Below the pieces are notes generated by a model that worked only from the letters and a program-made list of their open reading frames with translations, was not told where the DNA came from and did not search any database. A stretch of DNA of 32,728 nucleotides from positions 1-32,728 of the forward strand of contig CAJTMM010000027.1 in assembly GCA_910577465.1 (NCBI GenBank), in the 5' to 3' direction. The DNA comes from an uncultured Muribaculaceae bacterium. Its GTDB lineage: Bacteria; Bacteroidota; Bacteroidia; Bacteroidales; Muribaculaceae. Below are positions 8,113 to 14,540 of the stretch, one piece after another (the first letter of the stretch is position 1; the number at the start of each line of letters is the position of its first letter). The position numbers and the translations under genes are program-made.

Positions 8113-9201
8113 TTATTGTCGGTCGAAGTAGGCTGCGAGGACGTCGCGGGCAGCGGTGAACGAGCTTTGGCGGTTGGCGAGTACGCGCGATTCCTTGTCG
8201 GCGAGGAGGGTGGCTATCTCGGGGTCGTCGTAGAAGTGGCGGCGGAGTTGCTCGTCGATGGTCTCGTACATCCAGTAGCGTGCCTGTTGCAGGCGTTTCT
8301 GCTCGAAGTAGCCGTTTTCGGTGACGAATGCAAAGTATCGGTCGATCATGTCCCATACTTCGGGTATGCCCAGTTCGTAATAGCCGGAGTATGTGAGGAC
8401 TTCGGGCTGCCATCCGGAAGCTGTAGGGGGGAAGAGGTGAAGCGCGCTGCGGAATTGAGCCTGAGCGAGTTCGGCGCGGGGTATATTGTCGCCGTCGGCT
8501 TTGTTGATGACTATGCCGTCTGCCATCTCCATGATGCCGCGTTTTATGCCTTGCAGTTCGTCGCCGGTGCCGGCGAGTTGCAGCAGCAGGAAGAAGTCGA
8601 CCATTGAGTGTACGGCGGTCTCGCTCTGACCTACGCCTACGGTTTCGACGAATATGTTGTTGAACCCGGCGGCTTCGCAGAGTACTATGGTTTCACGTGT
8701 TTTGCGTGCCACGCCACCGAGTGATCCTGCCGACGGGCTGGGGCGGACGAATGCCGCAGGGTGGACGGCGAGACGTTCCATGCGGGTCTTGTCGCCGAGG
8801 ATACTGCCTTTGGTGCGTTCGCTCGATGGGTCGATGGCGAGGACGGCGAGTTTGCCTCCGTCGCGCAATACGTGTAGTCCGAAGGTGTCGATGGATGTGG
8901 ACTTGCCGGCTCCGGGTACGCCTGTGATGCCGATGCGTCGTGACTGTCCGGAGTGCGGCAGGCATTTCTCTATTACCTCCTGTGCTATAGCCTGATGGTC
9001 TGCCGACAGGCTCTCGACCAGTGTCACCGCGCGGCTGAGCATGGTGATGTCGCCCTTGAGTATGCCTTCGACGAGTTCGGCGGCTGAGGGGAGCGAGCGG
9101 CGCCGGCGGCGTGTGAGGTATGGATTGACTATGGGTGGCTGTTCTACGCCGGAGTTGACGTTGAGTCCTATGTAGTTGGGGTCGTTTTCGGGATGAAGCA
9201 T
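8113..9201 (-). CDS. meaB: MeaB/ArgK family methylmalonyl-CoA mutase-associated GTPase
   Basis: G3E-type P-loop GTPase that chaperones adenosylcobalamin-dependent methylmalonyl-CoA mutase, protecting it and gating cofactor loading. The 362-residue protein shows the Walker A motif GVPGAGKS near residue 98, the family stretch DPSSERTKGSILGDKTRM, a switch region with VETVGVGQSE, and the nucleotide-specificity motif NKADGDN near 230. The length is a little above the usual 310-340 because of an N-terminal extension that includes RRRRRSLPSAAELVEG. The mutase subunit genes are not adjacent, which is common. It may link functionally to the B12 uptake operon of this window, since its partner enzyme needs B12. 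Its start is immediately downstream of a heptamer array. Confidence 0.92.
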   Translation of the reverse strand: MLHPENDPNYIGLNVNSGVEQPPIVNPYLTRRRRRSLPSAAELVEGILKGDITMLSRAVTLVESLSADHQAIAQEVIEKCLPHSGQSRRIGITGVPGAGKSTSIDTFGLHVLRDGGKLAVLAIDPSSERTKGSILGDKTRMERLAVHPAAFVRPSPSAGSLGGVARKTRETIVLCEAAGFNNIFVETVGVGQSETAVHSMVDFFLLLQLAGTGDELQGIKRGIMEMADGIVINKADGDNIPRAELAQAQFRSALHLFPPTASGWQPEVLTYSGYYELGIPEVWDMIDRYFAFVTENGYFEQKRLQQARYWMYETIDEQLRRHFYDDPEIATLLADKESRVLANRQSSFTAARDVLAAYFDRQ

Positions 9202-9204
9202 GAT

Positions 9205-9258
9205 AATTAGGAATGAGGAATTAGGAATGAGGAATTAGGAATGAGGAATTAGGAATTA
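9205..9258. repeat. AATTAGG/AATGAGG heptamer array
   Basis: Seven perfect 7-base units alternate AATTAGG and AATGAGG (a 14-base period) followed by AATTA. The array lies between the meaB start and the four-helix-bundle gene, and its final AATTA supplies the stop codon of that gene. Confidence 0.9.
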
Positions 9259-9624
9259 TTTTTTGTCGGAGAGTTTTTCGCGGGTGGTTTTTGTTATGGA
9301 GGAGAGGAGCTTGAGCAGTTCTGTGCAATCGTTGTCCATTGAGGTGGCTTCGGAATCTGTAATGTAGCCCAGTTCATGGAGTATATCAATCCAGTAGCTT
9401 GTTTCGGCACATTCTTTGTAGGCGATGTAGCTTTTCGCAAGGAATTCTTTTTGGCTTATTGAATGGATGGCTTCAATTACGTTTGCACCGATGGATGTCG
9501 CTGCTCTTAGAAACTGTTTCGAGAGGATGTTCTCTTTGTGTTCGGCAGTGAGGTGCTGGTACATTTTGCCACTGCGAATGGCAAAAGCCCGGCTTTTGAT
9601 GTAAATGATATTGTCGCCTTTCAT
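9256..9624 (-). CDS. Four helix bundle protein (S23 / 23S rRNA intervening-sequence family)
   Basis: A 122-residue all-helical protein of the S23 family, members of which are found in 23S rRNA intervening sequences, as free-standing genes, and as the accessory protein Avd of diversity-generating retroelements. Typical features are SRAFAIRSGKMYQHLTAE at the start, the conserved LRAATSIGANVIEAIHSISQKEFLAKSYIAYKECAETSYWIDIL helix pair and the C-terminal ELLKLLSSITKTTREKL. Function is not established for free-standing copies; a basic surface that binds nucleic acid is known for the family. The gene is bracketed by heptamer repeats in inverted orientation, its stop codon is inside one of them, and it interrupts what would otherwise be a direct DUF1573-meaB junction. 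This suggests a small mobile or inserted unit. Confidence 0.88.
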   Translation of the reverse strand: MKGDNIIYIKSRAFAIRSGKMYQHLTAEHKENILSKQFLRAATSIGANVIEAIHSISQKEFLAKSYIAYKECAETSYWIDILHELGYITDSEATSMDNDCTELLKLLSSITKTTREKLSDKK

Positions 9625-9639
9625 TTGTGTGGTAAAAAG

Positions 9640-9660
9640 AATTCCTCATTACTAATTAAT
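9640..9660. repeat. Inverted copy of the heptamer repeat upstream of the four-helix-bundle gene
   Basis: Bases 9640-9657 read on the minus strand are AATTAGTAATGAGGAATT, differing at one base from the array at 9205-9222. The pair is an inverted repeat enclosing the S23-like gene. The sequence also provides the stop codon (9656-9658) of the next gene. Confidence 0.8.
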
Positions 9661-10741
9661 TAGTAACGGTGCCTACGGCGCGGATTATGGCGGTGGGGTT
9701 GGAGGGGGAGTTGGTGATGATGGTGATGCGGGCGTTGAGTGGAGTGTCTGCCGGTATCATGGCGGGATTGACGGTGGCTGTTACCGTGGTTTTATGTCCA
9801 GGTTTGATTTTGGTGGAGCCAGTGGTGACGGTGACTGCTGCATCGGGTGTATAGGCGCGGCGTATGAGCAGAGGTGTCTGTCCGGTGTTGGTGATGGTGA
9901 ATGTGCGCTTTATGTTGCCGTCTGCCGGGTTTATCCGGTCGAAGTCGAGTAACTCGGTGGAGTATTGTGCCACTGGGGCTTTTTCCATCTGCTCGGGCGT
10001 GAGACCGGAGAAGTCTTCGTTGATGATGATTACAGTGGCTATCTGCGCCTGAAGTTCGGGATGGCGCGAGTCGGGGATGAGCGTAAGCGAGTCGGTGACT
10101 ACGCCCCATTGCGGACAGCGGTCGGTGTAGGCGGTCAGGGATAGAATGCCTTGTTCGCCTGAAGGTATGGTAAGCGGGCGGAATATGCCGTTGATGTATG
10201 CGGGGATGTTTGCCACGGATGGGGTAATGGCGCTGTCGGTGGGGTTGTAGATGTTGACAGCTGCTGCCACGACGCGGCCTTTGCGTGTCTCGCCGAACGG
10301 GGTGACATCGTTGCTCAGACGGGCGTTGCCCACTTCTATGGGATAGCGTGAGCGTAGGGTGTTGGATGCGCCGATAACGGTGCCGCGAATGTTGAGTATG
10401 GATGCGCCTGCGGGGGAGTTGGTGGATACGCGCACCTGCTTGTGGAAGCGTCCGGGGCGTCCCTTGGGGTCGTAGGATACGCTTACTTTCAGCGTGTCGC
10501 CGGGCGCTACGGGTGCTTTGGTGTAGGTGGGGCGTGTGCAGCCGCAGTTGGCGCGCGCATCGAGCACCACTACGGGTTCGTCGCCGGTGTTCACGGCTTG
10601 GAATGTGCATGTGACGGGACCCATCTCTTCGCGGAATGCGCCGAAGTCATGTGTCGGTTGAAGCCAGTTGAGTACCGGAGTCGCCGATGCTGCCATGCTG
10701 CATGCGAGCGCGGCGTGTAGAAGTATTTGCTTGAGTGCCAT
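9656..10741 (-). CDS. DUF1573 domain-containing secreted protein (long form)
   Basis: A 361-residue exported protein with an N-terminal signal peptide (MALKQILLHAALACSMAASA) and at least two Ig-like DUF1573 domains. The first, residues about 25-125, has the family core HDFGAFREEMGPVTCTFQAV, then NCGCTRPTYTKAPVAPGDTL and YDPKGRPGRFHKQVRV. A second copy sits near the C-terminus (DFDRINPADGNIKRTFTITN ... TINSPSNPTAIIRAVG-like). DUF1573 is common in Bacteroidetes envelope proteins; a precise function is not known. It follows another DUF1573 gene by 25 bases, probably in one operon. Its stop codon is formed by the inverted heptamer repeat, so the natural C-terminus may have been altered by that insertion. 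Confidence 0.85.
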   Translation of the reverse strand: MALKQILLHAALACSMAASATPVLNWLQPTHDFGAFREEMGPVTCTFQAVNTGDEPVVVLDARANCGCTRPTYTKAPVAPGDTLKVSVSYDPKGRPGRFHKQVRVSTNSPAGASILNIRGTVIGASNTLRSRYPIEVGNARLSNDVTPFGETRKGRVVAAAVNIYNPTDSAITPSVANIPAYINGIFRPLTIPSGEQGILSLTAYTDRCPQWGVVTDSLTLIPDSRHPELQAQIATVIIINEDFSGLTPEQMEKAPVAQYSTELLDFDRINPADGNIKRTFTITNTGQTPLLIRRAYTPDAAVTVTTGSTKIKPGHKTTVTATVNPAMIPADTPLNARITIITNSPSNPTAIIRAVGTVTN

Positions 10742-10766
10742 AATGGTGCGGTGAGAGTATCGTTGG

Positions 10767-11150
10767 TCAGGGTATTATTGTGCCGGAGAAGTAGAGGGAG
10801 GTGCGCTTCTTCTTGGTGTTGGCTGTGACTTTTACCTCGCGGTTGAATTCGCCCTGTCGGCCCGAGGGGTTGAATGTGATTTTTATCTCGCCTGATTTGC
10901 CGGGGGCTATAGGAGCTTTCGGGTATGAGGGTGTGGTGCATCCGCATCCGCCGTTGGTGACTTTGATTATCACCAACGGGGCTGTGCCGGTGTTGGTGAA
11001 GCGGTATGTGGCTGTGACGGTACCGCCGCCGGCGTGTATGGTGCCGAAGTCGTGTTTTACGGTGTCGAATGTTATCTCTGCCTTGTCGGCTGCGATTATA
11101 GCCATGGATGTGGCTATCGCCATAATCAGGGTGAAGAGTATGCGTTTCAT
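10767..11150 (-). CDS. DUF1573 domain-containing secreted protein (short form)
   Basis: A 127-residue exported protein made of a signal peptide (MKRILFTLIMAIATSMAIIA) and a single DUF1573 Ig-like domain. The core motifs are KHDFGTIHAGGGTVTATYRF, GGCGCTTPSYPKAPIAPGKS and FNPSGRQGEFNREVKV, ending in a SLYFSGTIIP strand. The paired cysteines in GCGC are conserved in the family. It directly precedes the long DUF1573 gene, with a likely promoter in the 51-base gap upstream. Periplasmic or outer-membrane-associated location is inferred from the signal peptide; function is unknown. Confidence 0.87.
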   Translation of the reverse strand: MKRILFTLIMAIATSMAIIAADKAEITFDTVKHDFGTIHAGGGTVTATYRFTNTGTAPLVIIKVTNGGCGCTTPSYPKAPIAPGKSGEIKITFNPSGRQGEFNREVKVTANTKKKRTSLYFSGTIIP

Positions 11151-11185
11151 GTCTGTATTGTGTCGGTGTTTATGAATATCGTTTC

Positions 11186-11193
11186 CAAAGATA
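11186..11193 (-). promoter_or_regulatory. Putative -7 box for the DUF1573 genes
   Basis: TATCTTTG on the minus strand, 35 bases upstream of the short DUF1573 gene. No good -33 element is present; those positions fall in heptamer repeat sequence, as at tkt. Confidence 0.45.
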
Positions 11194-11213
11194 ATGAATA
11201 ATCAGGAATTTTG
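11193..11213. repeat. Degenerate heptamer repeats overlapping the TIGR02757 gene end
   Basis: Three 7-base units (AATGAAT, AATCAGG, AATTTTG) belong to the same family as the perfect array at 9205. They cover the stop codon and final residues of the TIGR02757 gene. Confidence 0.5.
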
Positions 11214-11972
11214 AATCGCTTTCTCTATACCTATGCCTATGCCGAATAGGGCGTAGTCGTAGAATACAGGGTCGTCGGGGCGCATGGCACGCAGGGTTTC
11301 GGTGAGTTCCACGGTGGTGCGGCGGTCGTTGGCTTTGCGGGTTACAAGTCCGAGTTCGCGTGCGGTGTTGCCCACGTGTACGTCGAGCGGAATGTAGAGT
11401 TGCGATGGTTTTATGGCGTTCCATACGCCCATGTCCACGATACCATCATTACGAACAAGCCAACGCAGCGCCATGTTCACTCGCTTGAGTGCGGTGGTGC
11501 GCATATTGAGCGGCAGGCATCGCGAATCGCCGCATCCGCCGTTGGCTTCGGCGAGTTCGGCATTGATCAGCTCCACCAGTTTCCACGACGGGGCTTCGTC
11601 GGCTCCGATATGGTGGGCGTTGGCGAAGTCGTTGAGTGTGCCGTAGCGTGAGTATATGCGGTGTAGCCCGCGCAGGAAGTGGCGCAGGTTGGCGGCGAAG
11701 AATGTGCGGTGTATGTTTTGGTCGGGCAGCTCCTCATAGGCTTGGTCCATTACGTAATTGTAGGGGTCATGTCCCATGAGTGCGAGCATACGGTCGCAGT
11801 CGCGGCATATCATCTTGCGGTTTCCCCACGCTATGGATGAACACAGCAGGGCGGCTATCTCTATGTCGGGGAGTGAAGTGTAGCGGCGCGGAAACTGGAC
11901 GGGGTCGGCTGCTATGAAGTCGGGATGATTGATGCGCGCTGCTTCGGTGTCGAGGAGGAGCTTCAGGTCCAT
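11202..11972 (-). CDS. TIGR02757 family (DUF2400) protein
   Basis: A 256-residue cytoplasmic protein of TIGR02757/DUF2400, a family common in Bacteroidetes and some other bacteria whose biochemical role is not established; I recall it as distantly related to helix-hairpin-helix DNA glycosylases, which I cannot verify here. Recognisable stretches are DPVQFPRRYTSLPDIEIAAL, SSIAWGNRKMICRDCDRML, the helical LRHFLRGLHRIYSRYGTLND, and the C-terminal RWLVRNDGIVDMGVWNAIKP with IPLDVHVGNTARELGLVTRK. The length is typical. The last residues and the stop codon come from heptamer repeat sequence. It is the first gene after the tRNA-Glu terminator and is followed at 51 bases by the DUF1573 pair. Confidence 0.88.
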   Translation of the reverse strand: MDLKLLLDTEAARINHPDFIAADPVQFPRRYTSLPDIEIAALLCSSIAWGNRKMICRDCDRMLALMGHDPYNYVMDQAYEELPDQNIHRTFFAANLRHFLRGLHRIYSRYGTLNDFANAHHIGADEAPSWKLVELINAELAEANGGCGDSRCLPLNMRTTALKRVNMALRWLVRNDGIVDMGVWNAIKPSQLYIPLDVHVGNTARELGLVTRKANDRRTTVELTETLRAMRPDDPVFYDYALFGIGIGIEKAIQNS

Positions 11973-12003
11973 GGATTAGTTTGAAATTGATATTGGTGTA
12001 TAT

Positions 12004-12033
12004 GAAAAAACAGCACCGGAAATGCGGTGCTGT
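12004..12033 (-). terminator. Intrinsic terminator of the tRNA-Glu/rpsT operon
   Basis: On the minus strand a perfect 9-bp stem (12025-12033 with 12010-12018) around a 6-base loop is followed directly by six T residues. It lies eight bases past the second tRNA-Glu and is the clearest intrinsic terminator in the window. Confidence 0.85.
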
Positions 12034-12041
12034 AGGTTGTG

Positions 12042-12113
12042 TAGCCCATAGGAGAATCGAACTCCTCTTTCAAGAATGAAAATCTTGCGTCCTAACCGAT
12101 AGACGAATGGGCC
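12042..12113 (-). tRNA. tRNA-Glu (UUC), copy 2 in the operon
   Basis: A 72-nt cloverleaf on the minus strand starting GGCCCATTCGTCTATCGG, with anticodon stem CAAGA/TCTTG around the loop TTTTCAT (anticodon TTC) and a T-arm with GGAGTTCGATTCTCC. The acceptor stem closes with a G1-U72 wobble and the discriminator is A. The CCA end is not encoded. The sequence is identical over all 72 bases to the copy at 12421. It lies 12 bases after the rpsT stop codon. Confidence 0.96.
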
Positions 12114-12125
12114 TCGGAAAAAAGC

Positions 12126-12383
12126 TTAGGCACCAATCTTATTGGTGTAAAGGGCAAGCTTGCTCTTAAGGTTTGATGCCTTATTCTTTGAGATTGTGTT
12201 CTTAGCAGCCAAGCGGTCGAGCATCGAAGAAACCTTTACCAAAGCTGCTTGAGCTTCAGCTTTGTCGGTCATTTTGCGAAGGTTGCGTACGGCGTTGCGT
12301 ACGGTCTTTGCATAATAACGGTTACGAAGACGACGTGATGCTGTCTGACGGATTCTCTTAAGCGATGATTTATGGTTTGCCAT
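12126..12383 (-). CDS. rpsT: 30S ribosomal protein S20
   Basis: An 85-residue basic, helical protein that binds 16S rRNA in the small subunit. It starts MANHKSSLKRIRQTASRRLR, continues RNRYYAKTVRNAVRNLRKM and ends in a helix with NTISKNKASNLKSKLALYTN; length and charge are typical. Only 37 bases separate it from the upstream tRNA-Glu and 12 from the downstream one, and the only good promoter and the only good terminator lie outside the trio. The messenger is therefore probably released by tRNA processing on both sides (RNase P and a 3' nuclease), an inference from the arrangement. Confidence 0.97.
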   Translation of the reverse strand: MANHKSSLKRIRQTASRRLRNRYYAKTVRNAVRNLRKMTDKAEAQAALVKVSSMLDRLAAKNTISKNKASNLKSKLALYTNKIGA

Positions 12384-12420
12384 TGCTTTTTGTATCTTGT
12401 TTAATGTTTTGTTTTATTTG

Positions 12421-12492
12421 TAGCCCATAGGAGAATCGAACTCCTCTTTCAAGAATGAAAATCTTGCGTCCTAACCGATAGACGAATGGGCC
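12421..12492 (-). tRNA. tRNA-Glu (UUC), copy 1 in the operon
   Basis: Identical over its whole length to the tRNA at 12042: same TTC anticodon, same G1-U72 closing pair, no encoded CCA. It is the first element of the operon and has a consensus promoter 32 bases upstream. The flanking bases differ from those of the other copy, so only the tRNA itself is duplicated. Confidence 0.96.
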
Positions 12493-12523
12493 ATAAGCAG
12501 CGCACAGCGCTCAAAAGCGAGTG

Positions 12524-12555
12524 CAAATATAGAGAGTATTTTTTAATTGCGCAAA
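12524..12555 (-). promoter_or_regulatory. Promoter of the tRNA-Glu/rpsT/tRNA-Glu operon
   Basis: On the minus strand TTTG (12552-12555), a 20-base spacer and TATATTTG (12524-12531) match the Bacteroidetes consensus. It points at the tRNA and is divergent from the promoter repeats of recO. Confidence 0.72.
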
Positions 12556-12735
12556 TATTTGAGAAAAATAATGCGATTTTTGCAGTTTTTGTAGCCGTAT
12601 TATATACATATCTGCGGAGAAACGCCGTATGGAATGCCCGAAAACGCAAAGTTTCAAATAAATTGGGCGCTGCTCTCACTTATGCGTATTTGTGACTTCG
12701 TCTTAAATACTCTCGTTCGACAATGCTCAAATAAA

Positions 12736-12767
12736 TTTGGCATTGCTCTCACTTATACGTATTTTTG
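12736..12767 (+). promoter_or_regulatory. Promoter-like element in repeat copy 2
   Basis: TTTG (12736-12739), a 20-base spacer and TATTTTTG (12760-12767) match the Bacteroidetes consensus and point towards recO. The equivalent in copy 1 is degraded (TATTTGTG). Confidence 0.6.
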
Positions 12768-12808
12768 ACTGCGTCTTAAATACTCTCGTTCGACAATGCT
12801 CAAATAAA

Positions 12809-12840
12809 TTTGGCGTTGCTCTCACTTATGCGTATTTTTG
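12809..12840 (+). promoter_or_regulatory. Promoter-like element in repeat copy 3
   Basis: Same elements and spacing as in copy 2: TTTG at 12809-12812 and TATTTTTG at 12833-12840. It would give a recO leader of roughly 70 bases. Confidence 0.6.
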
Positions 12841-12881
12841 ACTGCGTCTTAAATACTCTCGTTCGGCAATGCTCAAATAAA

Positions 12882-12913
12882 TTTGGCATTGCTCTCACTT
12901 ATACGTATTTTTG
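12882..12913 (+). promoter_or_regulatory. Promoter-like element in repeat copy 4, next to the recO start
   Basis: TTTG at 12882-12885 and TATTTTTG at 12906-12913. The recO GTG begins only four bases later, so transcription from this copy would begin at about the start codon and make a leaderless or start-less message. Confidence 0.5.
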
Positions 12914-12917
12914 AGGT

Positions 12918-13643
12918 GTGAAACGTGTATTGAACATAGTGGCGTTGCGTACTATACGTCATAGCGAGAAGCACTCGATACTTACGGCATACTCGCCGGA
13001 GTGCGGGCGCGTGGCATTTGCGGTACCTGCGGGTGCGGGGCGTGAGGCTTCGCGCCGCCGTGCGTTGCTCATGCCCTTGGGGCTTGTGGAGTGTGTGGCT
13101 GATATCACTGCCGGTCGCGAGGTGCACACTATGCGCGATGTGCGTGCGTTGGTGCCGCTGCATGGCATCCATGCCCATCCGGTGAAGAGTGCCATAGCGC
13201 TGTTTGTGGCGGAGTTGCTGGGTATAGTGTTGCGCGAGGGTCCGCCGGATGAGGCGTTGTTTGCTTATATCCGTTATTCGGTGATTGAACTCGACGGGGT
13301 GGTACCGTCGCGTGTGGCTAATTTCCACCTGTGTTTTCTGTATGGATTGGGGCGATTCCTGGGGATAGAACCCTATACGGACAATTATCGTGAGGGGATG
13401 GTGTTTGATATGCAGGATGGCTGCTATCGTCTTTCACCTCCGATGCACCGTAATTATCTGCCGCCTGCCGAGAGTGCGGTGGTGGCGGCGATGGCGAGGA
13501 TGGATTATGCCAATATGCATCTGTTCAAGATGTCGCGACAGGAACGCAATGCGGTGCTTGACGGTATTCTGAGGTATTATTCGCTGCACTATTCGGCTTT
13601 GGGGTCGCTGAAGTCCCTGGATGTGCTGCGCGTGCTGTTCTGA
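12918..13643 (+). CDS. recO: DNA repair protein RecO
   Basis: Recombination mediator that, with RecR, loads RecA onto SSB-coated single-stranded DNA. The 241-residue protein has an N-terminal OB-fold with NIVALRTIRHSEKHSILTAYSPECGRVAFAV, the helical middle (ALFVAELLGIVLREGPPDEALFAYI) typical of RecO, and a C-terminal part with FHLCFLYGLGRFLGIEP. The zinc-finger cysteines found in some RecO proteins are absent, which is usual in Bacteroidetes. The GTG start at 12918 is the first possible codon giving a complete OB-fold; no ATG lies nearby upstream. The start is four bases after a promoter-like box in the tandem repeat. Convergent with the HAD gene. Confidence 0.88.
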   Translation: MKRVLNIVALRTIRHSEKHSILTAYSPECGRVAFAVPAGAGREASRRRALLMPLGLVECVADITAGREVHTMRDVRALVPLHGIHAHPVKSAIALFVAELLGIVLREGPPDEALFAYIRYSVIELDGVVPSRVANFHLCFLYGLGRFLGIEPYTDNYREGMVFDMQDGCYRLSPPMHRNYLPPAESAVVAAMARMDYANMHLFKMSRQERNAVLDGILRYYSLHYSALGSLKSLDVLRVLF

Positions 13644-13670
13644 AGCCGCGGTGGCGGTGCCCCGCCGGCT
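13644..13670. terminator. Possible shared hairpin between recO and the HAD gene
   Basis: A GC-rich hairpin GGCGG-TGCC-CCGCC (13653-13666) with an outer AGCC/GGCT pairing fills the 25-base gap between the two convergent genes and covers the HAD stop codon. There is no U-tract, so this is only a candidate. Confidence 0.35.
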
Positions 13671-14505
13671 ATTCCTTGAAATTTTCTGCTATATATCGCG
13701 CTACGGCGTCGGTGGCGTTGGTGTCTATGACTACGTCGGCGACTTCGCGTACCTGCGGCAGGGCGTTGCCCACGGCTACGGCAACGTCGGCTACAGCCAT
13801 CATGGGGAGATCGTTGAGATTGTCGCCGAATACTGTGAGTGTGTGTGCGCGCGTGGACTCCTTGAGCCGGGTCACCGCTTCGGCTTTCGATACTCCCGGG
13901 GCGAATACCTCTATATAGGCTATGTCGGTGTTGAATATGTCGAGGTAGTTCGAGACGGAGCATTGTGCCGTGGCGCGTAATGTCTCGGCGGTGTCGTAGA
14001 TGCGTTTTTTGTCACCGAGGGCGAATATGAGTACGGGGCTGTCGGTGGCAAGCGGCGGCACGGGTTCGTTGATGTGCATGCGTTTCAGCGGCAGGTGGCT
14101 GCGTTGGTCTATGAATTTCTGTTCCTTGGAGGTGGGTGTGTGCGCGCCGTTGTAATATGTGTGGATTATGCCGTCGGGTGCTATGGTGTATATGAATGGT
14201 GTGATGCCGTTGCGCCGCATGGTGTCGGTGATGATGGCAGCCGTGTGCGGGTCGATGTGATGCACGTCGGTATAGTTGCGCGTGTCGCGGTGCCATAGCG
14301 CGGCTCCGGTCATGACTATGGCGGGGATGGATGTGCGCGTGTGGCGGAGCAGGATGTCGACGGTGGCGGGTGTGCGTGCGGTTGCCACGCTTATGAGCGC
14401 GCCGCGGTCGGTGAGCTGCGAGATGGTCTGCGCCGTGAAATCGGATATGCGGCTGTCGGGGTTGAGCAGGGTGCCGTCGAGGTCGGATATGAATAGCTGT
14501 GACAT
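13669..14505 (-). CDS. HAD-IIB (Cof-type) hydrolase
   Basis: A 278-residue soluble phosphatase of the haloacid dehalogenase superfamily, Cof-like subfamily, whose members dephosphorylate sugar phosphates, nucleotides or related metabolites. Motif I is DLDGTLL with the nucleophile at D8 and acid/base D10; motif II is the S/T of VATARTP near residue 38; motif IV is FGDNLNDLPMM near residue 215, binding magnesium. The large C2-type cap lies between. I use the ATG at 14505: the reading frame is open further upstream, but those residues are arginine/histidine-rich and overlap the histidine kinase end. The kinase gene ends 35 bases upstream on the same strand. Substrate unknown. Confidence 0.88.
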   Translation of the reverse strand: MSQLFISDLDGTLLNPDSRISDFTAQTISQLTDRGALISVATARTPATVDILLRHTRTSIPAIVMTGAALWHRDTRNYTDVHHIDPHTAAIITDTMRRNGITPFIYTIAPDGIIHTYYNGAHTPTSKEQKFIDQRSHLPLKRMHINEPVPPLATDSPVLIFALGDKKRIYDTAETLRATAQCSVSNYLDIFNTDIAYIEVFAPGVSKAEAVTRLKESTRAHTLTVFGDNLNDLPMMAVADVAVAVGNALPQVREVADVVIDTNATDAVARYIAENFKE

Positions 14506-14540
14506 GGGTGTGGGTGACGAGACGTGAATGGGATGGATGG

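Larger units (their letters stand above)
12655..12914 (+). repeat. 73-bp tandem repeat, 3.6 copies, each with a promoter-like sequence
   Basis: Units start at 12655, 12728, 12801 and 12874, exactly 73 bases apart; the fourth ends after about 41 bases where recO begins. Copies 2 to 4 are almost identical; copy 1 is diverged. Two positions alternate together (G/G in copies 1 and 3, A/A in 2 and 4), which suggests duplication of a 146-base dimer. An imperfect palindrome around CAAATAAATTTGG spans each unit boundary. There are no spacers of the CRISPR kind. The region from 12493 to 12917 holds no gene apart from these elements and the divergent promoters. Confidence 0.93.

Noticed and set aside
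9792..10610. 272-codon open frame overlapping the long DUF1573 gene
   Set aside because: Arg/His/Ser-rich composition typical of a shifted frame over a GC-rich gene; the DUF1573 frame is clearly the coding one.
12655..12914. CRISPR array
   Set aside because: The 73-bp units are contiguous and nearly identical, with no variable spacers and no cas genes nearby.
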